64,000 nt of DNA from Pseudomonadota bacterium (GCA_021787615.1 JAJYLP010000004.1:26399-90398); one strand, 5' to 3'. Positions 30,595 to 40,234 are shown, counted from the first letter of the stretch. Notes: generated by a model from the sequence alone, not told the origin. A program made the numbers and translations.

Positions 30595-31152
30595 ATGACC
30601 CTACGATCCATCTTTCTGTCGACCCTCGTCATCGGCCTCAGCGTGGCAGCTGCCGCCGCGGCCCCCCAGCCTGCCGGCTTCTGGCACTACCCGCTGATCA
30701 AGGGCTACGGCCCCGAGCACATTTGGCCCGGGGTGGTCGTGCGACCGAAGGCCGGTGTGACCTACAAAGCCCTGTTCGATCTGACCCAGGGAAAGCCGCA
30801 GGCGGCCAAGGTCAACCCGGGTCTCGATCACATCGCGCGCACGATCAACATCTTCGCCGCCGCCGGTGTGCCCCTCAAACACATGAAGTTCGCAGTGATC
30901 ATCCACGGACCGGCCACGCCGATCGCGTTGAGCGCAGCGGCCTACCAGGCGAAGTTCGGCCACCCCAACCCCAACCTCGCGCTGATCGCCACGCTGCGCA
31001 AGGACGGCATCGATCTGTTCGTCTGCGGCAACGCGCTCGGTGACATGCACTTCACCCCGGCCGAGGTCAACCCGGACATCCACGTCGCGCTCTCGGCGCT
31101 GTCCACGGTGATCATCCTGCAGAACCGCGGTTACGCCCTGGTGCGCATGTAA
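30595..31152 (+). CDS. periplasmic DsrE/DsrF-like protein
   Basis: A 185-residue DsrE-fold protein with a signal peptide (LRSIFLSTLVIGLSVAAAAA). DsrE-type proteins bind and relay sulfane sulfur. The conserved segment KFAVIIHGPATPIALSAAAY, and GIDLFVCGNALGDMHF with the likely sulfur-carrying Cys, are visible. I chose the ATG at 30595, which starts the signal peptide and follows an AGGA. First gene of an operon with a periplasmic binding protein and DoxDA, pointing to inorganic sulfur metabolism. Confidence 0.82.
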   Translation: MTLRSIFLSTLVIGLSVAAAAAAPQPAGFWHYPLIKGYGPEHIWPGVVVRPKAGVTYKALFDLTQGKPQAAKVNPGLDHIARTINIFAAAGVPLKHMKFAVIIHGPATPIALSAAAYQAKFGHPNPNLALIATLRKDGIDLFVCGNALGDMHFTPAEVNPDIHVALSALSTVIILQNRGYALVRM

Positions 31153-31210
31153 TTAATCCGCCCCGCGGCCGCGGCGCGGGTTCGCCGCGCCGCGGCAGAG
31201 GAGAAATCCG

Positions 31211-32248
31211 ATGAGTCCGCTGCGCATGACCTGGGTGGCGAGCTGCGCGCTCGCCGCGATCCTCTCCTGCACCGCCCGAGCCGCCGACCTGGGCAAGCCG
31301 GTGACGCCCCCGCGCTATGCCGAACGACTTTATCCGCCCTGGTCGCACGGGCAGAACAATCCGGCGCTGCGCCGGGGCCTTGAGTTCACCGTGCCCGGGG
31401 TGGACGACATGGCCGACTTTCACGGCAGCATCGATCACCCCGCGCTGGTGATTTACGTCGGCGGCAACTATTACTTCGCGATGGCGCCGCTGGTGCAGGC
31501 GTTCGAGGCCGAGCATCCGCGGCTGCGCGGGCGGATCTTCTACGTGACCATTCCGCCCGGGCTTTTGATCAAGGCAATGGCGCTCGGCGGCACGTTCACC
31601 TCGGGCAACCTCACCTTCACGGCCGCGCCCGACGTGTATGCGGCGGGTCTGGAGAAGGTGCGAGCCCAGATCGCCGCCGGTCGGCTCGTGCCGCCCGCGG
31701 TGCCCTACACCACCAACAACCTGACCATCATGGTGCCAGCCGGCAATCCCGCGCACATCCGCGGGCTCCCCGACCTCGGCAAGCCCGGCGTGCGCCTGGC
31801 GATGCCCAACCCCGCCTGGGAGGGCGTCGCGCGGCAGATCGAGCTGGCCCTGACCAAGGCGGGCGGCCCGGCGCTGGCGCACACGGTCTACGTCGCCAAG
31901 GTCGCCGACGGACAGACGATCCTGACGCATATCCACCATCGCCAGACGCCGCTGTTCCTGATGCAGGGCCTGGCCGATGCCGGCGTCACCTGGAAGTCGG
32001 AGGCGATCTTCCAGGAGCAGGTCGGGCACCCCATCAGCCACGTCGACATTCCCGCGTCCGAAAACGTCACGGCCATCTACGCGGCCGCCGTGGTGCGCGG
32101 CGCGCGCCACCCGCGGGCTGCCCGCGCCTGGATCACGTTCCTGCGCTCACCCGCGGCGCAGCGCATCTTCGCCCGTTACGGCTTCAAGCCCATCGCCGGC
32201 GGGGACAAGGCCCATCGAGGCGGCGCACGCGCCTCGGGCCGCCGTTAA
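31211..32248 (+). CDS. periplasmic substrate-binding protein (ModA-like, type 2)
   Basis: A 345-residue exported protein with a signal peptide (ASCALAAILSCTARAA). It has a two-lobed binding fold: VIYVGGNYYFAMAPLVQAFE opens lobe 1, then NNLTIMVPAGNPAHIRGLPD, and VRLAMPNPAWEGVARQIEL in lobe 2. HPRAARAWITFLRSPAAQRI is the usual end of molybdate/anion-binding proteins. No permease or ATPase follows, so it may serve as a sensor or ligand carrier for the sulfur operon. It lies 58 bp after the DsrE gene, with a GAGGAG before its ATG. Confidence 0.8.
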   Translation: MSPLRMTWVASCALAAILSCTARAADLGKPVTPPRYAERLYPPWSHGQNNPALRRGLEFTVPGVDDMADFHGSIDHPALVIYVGGNYYFAMAPLVQAFEAEHPRLRGRIFYVTIPPGLLIKAMALGGTFTSGNLTFTAAPDVYAAGLEKVRAQIAAGRLVPPAVPYTTNNLTIMVPAGNPAHIRGLPDLGKPGVRLAMPNPAWEGVARQIELALTKAGGPALAHTVYVAKVADGQTILTHIHHRQTPLFLMQGLADAGVTWKSEAIFQEQVGHPISHVDIPASENVTAIYAAAVVRGARHPRAARAWITFLRSPAAQRIFARYGFKPIAGGDKAHRGGARASGRR

Positions 32249-32266
32249 CCTCGTGCGGAGAACACC

Positions 32267-33346
32267 ATGAACTCATCCCCACTCGCACTCGGGCGCGAAC
32301 CGGCCGCAGAGGCGGCCCGCACCTCGCGTCAGCTGGCGCTGGCGCTGCTCGCGGTGCGCTTCGTGCAGGGCTGGATCTACTGGGGCGGCGGCAGCCGCCG
32401 CTTCATCTACGCCCCCGCGAAGCTCGATCCCCATGCGCACAGCTGGATGGCCAATAAATTCCAGACGGCCATGCCCGGGGCGATCCTCGGCATGGGGCAT
32501 GTCGTCGACTACCTGCTGCACCACTTCACCCTGCTCTACGCCGGGGTGATCGTGTTCAGCGCCGTGGAGCTGATCTTCGGGCTGTTCCTGCTCGCCGGCT
32601 TCATGACGCGTCTCTCGGCGCTGGTGACGATCGGCCTCAGCTTCGTGCTGATGCTGCTGTTCGGCTGGCAGGGCGCCACGTGCATCGACGAGTGGACCAT
32701 GGCCTCGGCCAATTTCGGCATGGGCGTTGCGCTGTGGCTGGCCGGCGCCGGAGCCCTCTCGCTCGACGCCTGGCTGCTCAGGCGCCATCCGCGGCTCGCC
32801 AGCACGAGGTGGTTCCAGTGGTTCGGCAGCGCCCCGTGGGAGGCCGCCCGGCTGCGCAAGTGGAGCCTGATCAGCGCTGTGGCGACCGTGCTCTTCGTTG
32901 TGCTCTCGTATAACTACTACCGCGGCTCGGTGCTGACGCCGTACCACGGCGGTCCGGTGAGCCCGGTCGCGCACCACATCAGCCTCTCGGCCGGCCGTTT
33001 GAACGCCGACGGCAGCGTGCGCTTCACCGCCTATCTGGATGCGGGTACACCCGCGGCGCCGGCCAACGTGGTCCGCGCGGATCTGCTTGGGCCCGGGGAT
33101 GCTCCGGTTGAGCACTGGGACGGCGCAGCGCTCGCGGCACTGCCGCCGAGCGCGTTCGTCAATGAGTATGCCTACAACCAGTTCGGACCCGGCTATGCGG
33201 GCATCACCGCGAAAGTCGGGGCGCGCTCGACCATCACGCTACCGCCCGCGCAGCCCGGCCTGCAGCTGCCGGCCGGCCGCTATCGGCTGGTGCTGCACTC
33301 CGTGAACGGACGTCCGTTCGCGCTTGCGCTCGCGTTAGGTGACTGA
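32267..33346 (+). CDS. doxDA: thiosulfate:quinone oxidoreductase, DoxD-DoxA fusion
   Basis: Membrane enzyme that oxidises thiosulfate to tetrathionate and reduces quinone. The 359-residue protein fuses both TQO subunits. The DoxD part (residues about 20-185) has four helices and the signature GWQGATCIDEWTMASANFGM. A further helix near residue 205 (LISAVATVLFVVLSYNYY) starts the DoxA part, a beta-rich periplasmic domain ending PAGRYRLVLHSVNGRPFALA. It lies 18 bp after the binding protein; third and last gene of the operon. Confidence 0.88.
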   Translation: MNSSPLALGREPAAEAARTSRQLALALLAVRFVQGWIYWGGGSRRFIYAPAKLDPHAHSWMANKFQTAMPGAILGMGHVVDYLLHHFTLLYAGVIVFSAVELIFGLFLLAGFMTRLSALVTIGLSFVLMLLFGWQGATCIDEWTMASANFGMGVALWLAGAGALSLDAWLLRRHPRLASTRWFQWFGSAPWEAARLRKWSLISAVATVLFVVLSYNYYRGSVLTPYHGGPVSPVAHHISLSAGRLNADGSVRFTAYLDAGTPAAPANVVRADLLGPGDAPVEHWDGAALAALPPSAFVNEYAYNQFGPGYAGITAKVGARSTITLPPAQPGLQLPAGRYRLVLHSVNGRPFALALALGD

Positions 33347-33379
33347 GGCGGGGGATCCCAGCCGGGCTCTTTCAGCGGC

Positions 33380-34120
33380 TCAGAACCGCACCGCCACTGC
33401 GAGATTCACCACCGGATACCAGTCGAGCACGTCGAGCTTGTGCTGCAGATTCCGCCGCTCGACGAGCAAATCGCTCTGCGCCGTCGCACACAGGGGGCTG
33501 CCCGGCGGCGCGGCCGAGCCGCATTGCGCATTGAGCGTCACCTGCGGCGCGCCGCCGTAAATCGCGCCGACGTCGAGGAGGAAATGCACGCGGCCGCTGC
33601 CGCCTGTCGGGTTGCCCCAGCCGAAGCCCAGGTAGGGCCCGACCGGATGGGCGAACTTCGCCTGCCCCGTGAGTGAGCCGATCTGCTGCGTGGTGTAGGG
33701 GTCGCCGTTGAGCGTGTAGGTGCCCTGCGTCGGCTGCCCGAGCACATCGAGCTTGGTGGCGTCATCGGCCACGCCGGCGGTGAGGTGAAAGACGCCTTTG
33801 AAGGGATACCAGTCGAGCAGCGCCGTGGCGATGCCGAGCTTGAGCTTGCCGCGGTAGTCGACATCGCTCGTGTTGACGGCATGATGCAGATCGAAGGCGC
33901 TGTATCCGACGCGCATGCCCCACTGGCGTGAGAAGCCGAAACCCAGGCTCAGGCCGACCCCGGGCGTGCCCGCCCCCAAGGCCATGGCGAAGCGGGGCGC
34001 CGCCGCGCTGTTGCGCGGCAGCCCGGTGAAAGCGATACCGACCAGGACGAGTGCAATGCCTGCGGACCGGCGGCGCGCTGCGCACGGCCGGGCATTCCGC
34101 AAGCTGATAGGGCGAGACAC
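33380..34120 (-). CDS. outer-membrane beta-barrel protein of unknown function
   Basis: A 246-residue protein with a signal peptide (GIALVLVGIAFTGLPRNSAA) and alternating beta strands. It ends in an aromatic residue (VNLAVAVRF), typical of outer-membrane barrels. Repeated strand-turn patterns include GVGLSLGFGFSRQWGMRVGY and GPYLGFGWGNPTGGSGRVHF. I chose the GTG at 34120, preceded by GGGAGG at 5 nt. It converges with doxDA. The ligand and role are unknown. Confidence 0.75.
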   Translation of the reverse strand: MSRPISLRNARPCAARRRSAGIALVLVGIAFTGLPRNSAAAPRFAMALGAGTPGVGLSLGFGFSRQWGMRVGYSAFDLHHAVNTSDVDYRGKLKLGIATALLDWYPFKGVFHLTAGVADDATKLDVLGQPTQGTYTLNGDPYTTQQIGSLTGQAKFAHPVGPYLGFGWGNPTGGSGRVHFLLDVGAIYGGAPQVTLNAQCGSAAPPGSPLCATAQSDLLVERRNLQHKLDVLDWYPVVNLAVAVRF

Positions 34121-34279
34121 GTTGACCTCCCGAGGAGGCGGGCGGCCTCCGGACCCGGCGGGCGCCACGGCGCGTAGCAGGCGTTTTCAGGCGACGCCAC
34201 AATAGCGAAACCCGCCACGGGAGGACCGAGAAGCGCATCACGCCCGGCACGCCACACCGCGGCGGCACGGCCGCGGCGC

Positions 34280-35023
34280 TCAGGACCCGCCGCGCCCCCC
34301 GGCGCGCCGCCGCCTGCGCTGCACGGCGGTGAGAAAGCCGCGCAGGATATTGACCTCGTTGCGATCCAGCTCGGCGCGCTGCAGGAAGCGGCGGATGCGC
34401 CCCATGAGGTGCGTGCCGCTCTGAGTGCGATCACGGAAATCGACCTCCTCGAGAACCTGCGCGAAGTGCTCGTACAGCCGCGCGAGCTCCGCCGGATCGG
34501 CGAGCGGCCCGGCCGCCGGGGCCGGCTCGACCGACACGCCGCCGGCGCGAAAGAGCTCGTACGCGACGATCTGCACCGCCATGGCGAGATTGAGCGAGGG
34601 GTACGTCCCGCTCGCCGGGATGCGCACCAGCAGGTGCGCCGCCTCGAGCTGCTCGTTGGTCAGGCCGGCGCGCTCGGAACCGAACAGGACCGCGACCGGA
34701 CCGCGGACCGTCTCACTCAGCAGGCGCCCGGCCGCCTCGCGCACATCGGCCACGCGGAAATACTGATCTCGCTCGCGCGAGGTGGTGGCCGCGACAAAAC
34801 CGCAGCCCGCCAGCGCCTCGGGCAGGGTCTCGACCACGCTCGCGCGCGCGAGCACGTCGTCCGCCCCCGAGGCGCGCGCGGCGGCCTCGGGGTGCGGAAA
34901 CTGGCGCGGGCTCACCAGCACGAGCTGCTCGAGGCCCATGTTCTTCATGGCGCGCGCCACCGCCCCGATGTTCCCGGGGTGCGACGTCTCGACCAATACG
35001 ATGCGGATTTGCTCTTTGTCCAT
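34280..35023 (-). CDS. trmJ: tRNA (cytidine/uridine-2'-O-)-methyltransferase TrmJ
   Basis: SPOUT methyltransferase acting on position 32 of tRNAs. The 247-residue protein shows IRIVLVETSHPGNIGAVARA (motif 1), VAVLFGSERAGLTNEQL (motif 2) and IPASGTYPSLNLAMAVQIV (motif 3, the knot). A helical C-terminal extension ends in an Arg-rich tail. It lies 30 bp after the permease gene, same strand. Confidence 0.95.
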   Translation of the reverse strand: MDKEQIRIVLVETSHPGNIGAVARAMKNMGLEQLVLVSPRQFPHPEAAARASGADDVLARASVVETLPEALAGCGFVAATTSRERDQYFRVADVREAAGRLLSETVRGPVAVLFGSERAGLTNEQLEAAHLLVRIPASGTYPSLNLAMAVQIVAYELFRAGGVSVEPAPAAGPLADPAELARLYEHFAQVLEEVDFRDRTQSGTHLMGRIRRFLQRAELDRNEVNILRGFLTAVQRRRRRAGGRGGS

Positions 35024-35052
35024 CGCCCTCAGTGGGTCTTAGCCTCGCCGGC

Positions 35053-36531
35053 TCAACCGGCCGGCTCGGCGACCCGGCGGCGCAGCTCGCTGTGGCGATA
35101 CCCGTAAAAGGCATACACCACGGCGCCGATCACGGTCCACACGACCAGGCGCACCCACGTGCTGCCGGGCAGCTTGTAGACCATGAAGCCGCACACCCCC
35201 GCGCCGAGGAGGCAGGTGACCCAGGGCGCCGGCACTTTGAAGGGGCGCTCCAGATCCGGCCGGGTATAGCGCAGCACGAGCACGCCGATGCACACCGTGA
35301 TGAAAGCCATCAGTGTGCCGATCGAGACCAGCTCGCCGAGCAGATCGACTGGGAACAGCCCGCCGATCGCAGCGGCGCAGACGCCGGTGACGACCGTGCC
35401 GGTCGACGGAGTGCTGAATTTCGCATGAATACGGCCGAATACCGGCGGCAACAGGCCATCCTGGGCCATGGAGTAGAAGATGCGCGCCTGCGCAATGGTC
35501 ATCACCAGCATCACCGAGGTCATGCCGAAGATGGCGCCAAGGTCGATCGGCAGCGAGAACCAGTGCAGCTGCGGGTACGCATCGAGCGCGAGCGCGAGCG
35601 GCGCTGCGACATTGAGCTTCTTGTAGCTCACCATGCCGGTGAGCACCGCCGAGACCGCCACGTAGAGCAGCGTGCAGACAATCAGGCTCGAGAGAATGGC
35701 GATCGGCATGTCGCGCTGCGGGTGCTTCGCCTCCTGCGCGGTGGTGGAAATCGCATCAAACCCGATGTAGGCGAAGAATATGACCCCCGAGGCGGTGAAC
35801 ACCCCGCTCCAGCCGTACTGGCCCGGCCGCCCGGTCGGCGCCGGAATGAACGGATGCCAGTTGGCGTGCTGGATGAAGCCCATGCCGAGCACGATGAACA
35901 GCACCACCACGGCCACCTTCAGGGTGACGATGACGGTGTTGAACTCGGAGGATTGCTTGATGCCGATATAACACACCGTAGCGAGCGCCGCGACGATCAG
36001 CACGGCCGGCACGTTGAGAATGGCGCCGGAGGTCATGACGGAGAAGCTGCCGGGCGTGGCCTGCATGAACGGCGCGTGCGAGAAGGCGTACGGGAGGTGC
36101 AAGCCGAATTCCCCGAGCAGGCGCAATACGTACCCGGACCAGCCGACGGACACCGTCGCCACCGCGAACAGGTACTCGAGCACCAAGTTCCAGCCGATGA
36201 ACCACGCGACGGCCTCCCCGAGGGTCGCGTAGGTGTACGAATAGGCGCTGCCCGACACCGGGATCATCGCCGCGAACTCCGCGTAGCACAGGCCCGCGAA
36301 CGCGCAGCCGACCGCGGCGATGATGAACGAGAGCACGAGGGCGGGGCCGGCGTACTGCGCGGCCGCGACGCCGGTCAGAACGAAAATGCCGGTACCGATG
36401 ATCCCCCCGATACCGAGCATGGTGAGCGCCGTTGCCGAGAGCGTGCGCTTGAGCGAGTGACCCGCGGCATCCGAGGCTTCCGCCGACTCGATTTCGGCGA
36501 CCGTCTTTGTCGCAAAAAGCTGCCTTATCAT
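35053..36531 (-). CDS. APC-family amino acid permease
   Basis: A 492-residue transporter with about 12-14 membrane helices. The family signature is near the N-terminus (MLGIGGIIGTGIFVLTGVAA), with IIAAVGCAFAGLCYAEFAAM and the conserved VIFFAYIGFDAISTTAQEAK. The overall pattern is that of the cationic/general amino acid transporters related to YfnA and CAT proteins. I chose the ATG at 36531; the longer frame runs antisense over suhB. It sits between suhB and trmJ and may be expressed with them. The substrate is not deducible. Confidence 0.9.
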   Translation of the reverse strand: MIRQLFATKTVAEIESAEASDAAGHSLKRTLSATALTMLGIGGIIGTGIFVLTGVAAAQYAGPALVLSFIIAAVGCAFAGLCYAEFAAMIPVSGSAYSYTYATLGEAVAWFIGWNLVLEYLFAVATVSVGWSGYVLRLLGEFGLHLPYAFSHAPFMQATPGSFSVMTSGAILNVPAVLIVAALATVCYIGIKQSSEFNTVIVTLKVAVVVLFIVLGMGFIQHANWHPFIPAPTGRPGQYGWSGVFTASGVIFFAYIGFDAISTTAQEAKHPQRDMPIAILSSLIVCTLLYVAVSAVLTGMVSYKKLNVAAPLALALDAYPQLHWFSLPIDLGAIFGMTSVMLVMTIAQARIFYSMAQDGLLPPVFGRIHAKFSTPSTGTVVTGVCAAAIGGLFPVDLLGELVSIGTLMAFITVCIGVLVLRYTRPDLERPFKVPAPWVTCLLGAGVCGFMVYKLPGSTWVRLVVWTVIGAVVYAFYGYRHSELRRRVAEPAG

Positions 36532-36593
36532 GCCGGGACTGTACACAAGGCAATCCCGGATTGCGAGGCAGCCCGCCGGGCACGGCGGGCAAC

Positions 36594-37400
36594 TCAGCGC
36601 GCGCGCAACTCCGCCGGCACGAACGGCGCAAACAGCTCGAGCAGCGCCGCGTACACCTTGGGCGTGCCAGCGAGGACGTGTCCGCCCTGAAGGTACTCCT
36701 CGCCGGCGAGCGTGCCGATGTGCCCGCCGGACTCCCGCACCAGCAGCGTGCCGGCCGCCGTGTCCCACGGGGAGAGCCCGAGCTCCCAGAACCCGTCGAT
36801 GCGCCCGGCCGCGACATAGGCCAGATCGAGCGCCGCGGCGCCCGGGCGGCGGATGCCCGCGGTGTTCTGCGTGGCTGCCTTGAGCATGGCGAAGTACGCA
36901 TCCAGGTAGCGGTCGTTGGCGCGGAACGGGAAGCCCGTGCCGATGAGCGCGCCCTCGAGCGTGCGCTGCTTGCTCACCCGGATGCGGCGGTTGTCGAGGT
37001 GCGCGCCGCCGCCGCGCGAGGCGGTGAACAGCTCCTGACGCATCGGGTCGTAGACCACGGCGTGCTCGAGGCGCCCCTTGTGCTCGCACGCGATCGACAC
37101 GGCAAACACCGGAAAGCCGTGCAGAAAGTTGGTCGTACCGTCGAGCGGATCGATGATCCAGCGGGTGTCGTGCTCGCCCTGCGCGCCGCCCTCCTCGGCG
37201 AGGATGGCGTGATCCGGATAGTGCTTGTGGATGATCTCGACGATCTGCGCCTCGGCGGCCCGGTCTACCTCGGTGACGAAGTCGTTGCGGCCCTTCGCGG
37301 TGACCGTGAGGGACTCGAGGTTGTTCAGGCTGCGCACGATCACCTCGCCGGCGCGGCGCGCGGCGCGGACCGCGATGTTAAGCAGCGGGTGAGCGGGCAA
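36594..37400 (-). CDS. suhB: inositol-1-monophosphatase SuhB
   Basis: Mg-dependent phosphatase; in E. coli it also acts as a transcription antitermination factor with NusA. The 268-residue protein has HAILAEEGGAQGE (metal-binding Glu), WIIDPLDGTTNFLHGFPVF (DPxDGT motif) and ELGLSPWDTAAGTLLVRESG (WDxAAG). It starts at TTG 37400, 10 bp after secF. Confidence 0.95.
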   Translation of the reverse strand: MPAHPLLNIAVRAARRAGEVIVRSLNNLESLTVTAKGRNDFVTEVDRAAEAQIVEIIHKHYPDHAILAEEGGAQGEHDTRWIIDPLDGTTNFLHGFPVFAVSIACEHKGRLEHAVVYDPMRQELFTASRGGGAHLDNRRIRVSKQRTLEGALIGTGFPFRANDRYLDAYFAMLKAATQNTAGIRRPGAAALDLAYVAAGRIDGFWELGLSPWDTAAGTLLVRESGGHIGTLAGEEYLQGGHVLAGTPKVYAALLELFAPFVPAELRAR

Positions 37401-37410
37401 CGCGCCGTCC

Positions 37411-38346
37411 TCAGGGCAAAGAGTCGACCGCCGCCTTGCGCGCGGACGGGAAGATGTGCTCGGCCGTGAGGCCGCACTCGAGCGCGATCGCGCTGGAGAT
37501 GTAGATCGAGGAGTAGGTGCCGGCGAGGATGCCGATCAGCAGCGCCGCCGAGAAGCCGCGCAGCACCGGCCCGCCGAGCACCAGCAGCGCCACCACCACG
37601 ATGGAGGTGACCACCTTGGTCATGATGGTCCGGGAGAGCGTCTGGTTGATCGCCTGGTCGAGCACCACGTTTGGCGCCAAGCGCCGGTTGCCCTCGAAGC
37701 GCTCGCGGATCCGGTCGAACACCACCACCGTGTCGTTCAGCGAGTAGCCGATCACGGCCAGCACCGCAGCCACCACGGGCAGGTCGAAGGAGATCTGCGT
37801 CAAGGCAAAGAACCCGAGCACCAGGATCGGGTCGTGCAGCACCGCGAGAATGGCGCCGAGGGAGAGCCGCCAGGTGTGGAAGCGCCAAGCGATGTACAGG
37901 AAGATGAACAGCAGCGTGAAGGCGAGCGCCCACGCCGCGCTTTTCTTCAGCTCCGCGCCCACCTGCGGGCCGACCACCGAGAGCGACTGTACCGTTGCGC
38001 CGGAATTGACCTTCCGCAGCGCGCTCTCGAGGCGCGAGCGCAGCTGCGAGGAAGTCTGATCTCGCTCCGGCGGCAACCGGATGGCGACGGCGCGCGCCGA
38101 GCCGACGTACTCGACCACCGCGTCGCGGAAGCCCTCCGCAGCGATCTGCGTGCGCACCGCTCCCAGATCCGCCGCGGCCGGGAAGCTGGCCTGCACCGTG
38201 ACGCCGCCGGTGAAGTCGGTGGCCAGGTTCAGGCCCCGCGTCACCAGCAGCGCCAGGGCGGCGATCATCAAGACAATGGACAGTCCGAACCACACCTTGC
38301 GTGTGGCCATGAACTGGAAGTTGGTTTGATGGCTGAAGAATTCCAC
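37411..38346 (-). CDS. secF: protein translocase subunit SecF
   Basis: Membrane component of the SecDF proton-driven auxiliary translocase. The 311-residue protein has six helices. The first is FGLSIVLMIAALALLVTRGL, followed by the periplasmic P1-like loop (DFTGGVTVQASFPAAADLG). Helices 2-6 include VVAAVLAVIGYSLNDTVVVF and DRIRE, a hallmark of SecF. I favour GTG 38346 because AGGGG lies 7 nt before it and it gives the family start MEFF; TTG 38352 is an alternative. It lies 10 bp after secD. Confidence 0.96.
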   Translation of the reverse strand: MEFFSHQTNFQFMATRKVWFGLSIVLMIAALALLVTRGLNLATDFTGGVTVQASFPAAADLGAVRTQIAAEGFRDAVVEYVGSARAVAIRLPPERDQTSSQLRSRLESALRKVNSGATVQSLSVVGPQVGAELKKSAAWALAFTLLFIFLYIAWRFHTWRLSLGAILAVLHDPILVLGFFALTQISFDLPVVAAVLAVIGYSLNDTVVVFDRIRERFEGNRRLAPNVVLDQAINQTLSRTIMTKVVTSIVVVALLVLGGPVLRGFSAALLIGILAGTYSSIYISSAIALECGLTAEHIFPSARKAAVDSLP

Positions 38347-38356
38347 GTGCAATCCC

Positions 38357-40231
38357 CTAGATGTGCAGCCGGGCGAGCTTGCGTCGCCCGCCGTACATGA
38401 GCGTCACCAGGGCGCGGCTGCCCATCAGCGAGGTGAACATCGAAGTGGCGATGCCGAGGGTGAGCACGATGGCGAAGCCGCGGATCGCGCCGGTGCCGAA
38501 GATCCACAGCACCAGCCCCGCGATGCCCGTCGTGACGTTGGAGTCGGCGATCGCCGAGAAGGCCTTCTCGAAGCCGGCGCGGATCGCCGCCTGCGGCGAG
38601 ACGCCCTTCCTCAGCTCCTCGCGGACACGCTCGTAGATCAGCACGTTCGCGTCCACCGCGATGCCCACCGTGAGAATGATGCCTGCGATGCCCGGCAGCG
38701 ACAGCGAGGCGTGCATCATCGACAGCAGCGCCGTCAGCAGCACCACGTTGGCGATCAGCACCGCATCGGCGACCAGCCCGAAGACCTTGTAGTAGATCGC
38801 CATGAACACGAGCACGCTGGCCATGCCGATCACCAGCGCCATGACGCCCATCCTGATGTTCGCCGCGCCCAGACTCGGACCGATGAGGTTCTGGGAGACC
38901 AGTACGGGGGGCGTCACGAACGAGCCCGAGCGCAGCAGGATAGCCAGATCCTGCGCCTCCCCGAGTGTAAGCCCGGTAATCTGGAAACGGTCGGCGAACA
39001 CCCCGTCGATGACCGCGTCATTGATCACCTTCTCGGTGGTGACCTCGCGCGTCTGCTCCTTTCCGTCCATCTTGGTGGTGACGCTGTGCTTGGTGATGAG
39101 CACGACCCCCATCGGCTTGCCGACGTTCGCCTTGGTGGTGCGCAGCATGTTCTCGCCGGCCCGGCTGTCGAGCGTCACGTTGACCTGGGGACCTTGCGCG
39201 CCTTCGCTGGCGCTCGCATTGGTCAGCTGCTCGCCGGTGGCGATCACCTCGCGCTTCAGCAGCACCGGCTCGCCGTTCCAGGTGTCCGTGTAGAGCTTGT
39301 CGCCGAGCGGCACGTTGCCGGTCTGCTGGGCCGTGTACGCGCTGTTCTCCGTGTCGTTCAGATGGAACTCCAGCGTCGCCGTCTGACCGAGCAGGTGCTT
39401 GACCTCGGCCATGTTCTGGATGCCGGGCAGCTGCACGTCGATGCGGTCGTTGCCCTGACGCTGCACGATGGGCTCGGAGACACCCAGCTGATTGGCCCGG
39501 TTGCGCAGAATGGAGATGTCCTGCTCGATGGCATAGTTCTCGCGCTGCCGGATGGTCGCCTCCGGCATGGTGGCCCGGATGACCAAGCCGCCCGACTGGG
39601 TGCTCGTGGTCATGGTCAGGCCGTTCAGCGGATTGGCGAGCGCACGCTGGGCGGCCGCGAGGTCCGCCTGCGGCCCGAGGGTGATCTGGATGGCGTTCGG
39701 CACCGTGCTGCCCCCGGTGGCGACATTGGTGATGCCGGCCACCGGCACATGCGCCTCAGCGAGGGCCCGGGTCGCATCCTGCGTGTAGGTCTGCAGGATC
39801 TGCCGCACGGCGCTCTTGATGTCCACCTGATACAGCAGATCGAGCCCGCCGCTGAGGTCAAGACCGAGGGGCATGGGCTTCAAGCCCAGGTCGCGCAGCC
39901 ATGTGGGGGTCTGCGGCATCAGCGTCTTCGCGGAGATGTATTTCTTCTGAAATTTGCCGTCGACGGCGTCGCTGCCGCGCAGCTGGTCCGGCACGTTCGC
40001 GAACAGCACGACGAGGCGGCCGTTCTGCACATACGCGTTCGTGTAGGCAACCTTGTCCTGCTGCAGCACCGCGGTGACGGCGTGCAGCTCGGCGGTGGTC
40101 ACCGCGGAGTGATCCGCGTGTGCGAGCTGCAGCGCCGGGGCTTCGGCAAACACGTTCGGCAGCGCAAAGAGCACCGCCACGGCCAGCACGACCGCGATCA
40201 GGATGTACTTCCAACGGGCGTATTCGAGCAT
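38357..40231 (-). CDS. secD: protein translocase subunit SecD
   Basis: Partner of SecF. The 624-residue protein has a first helix near residues 9-27 (ILIAVVLAVAVLFALPNVFA), a large periplasmic P1 domain (MPLGLDLSGGLDLLYQVDIK through NDRIDVQLPGIQNMAEVKHL) and helices 2-6 at the C-terminus. The latter contain GIAGIILTVGIAVDANVLIY and ERVREEL, with the conserved Asp needed for proton transfer. It lies 3 bp after yajC. Confidence 0.97.
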   Translation of the reverse strand: MLEYARWKYILIAVVLAVAVLFALPNVFAEAPALQLAHADHSAVTTAELHAVTAVLQQDKVAYTNAYVQNGRLVVLFANVPDQLRGSDAVDGKFQKKYISAKTLMPQTPTWLRDLGLKPMPLGLDLSGGLDLLYQVDIKSAVRQILQTYTQDATRALAEAHVPVAGITNVATGGSTVPNAIQITLGPQADLAAAQRALANPLNGLTMTTSTQSGGLVIRATMPEATIRQRENYAIEQDISILRNRANQLGVSEPIVQRQGNDRIDVQLPGIQNMAEVKHLLGQTATLEFHLNDTENSAYTAQQTGNVPLGDKLYTDTWNGEPVLLKREVIATGEQLTNASASEGAQGPQVNVTLDSRAGENMLRTTKANVGKPMGVVLITKHSVTTKMDGKEQTREVTTEKVINDAVIDGVFADRFQITGLTLGEAQDLAILLRSGSFVTPPVLVSQNLIGPSLGAANIRMGVMALVIGMASVLVFMAIYYKVFGLVADAVLIANVVLLTALLSMMHASLSLPGIAGIILTVGIAVDANVLIYERVREELRKGVSPQAAIRAGFEKAFSAIADSNVTTGIAGLVLWIFGTGAIRGFAIVLTLGIATSMFTSLMGSRALVTLMYGGRRKLARLHI

Positions 40232-40234
40232 GGC

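Noticed and set aside
35032-36690. 552-codon plus-strand frame rich in His, Arg and Glu
   Set aside because: Antisense of the amino-acid permease; composition is the mirror of membrane-protein codons.
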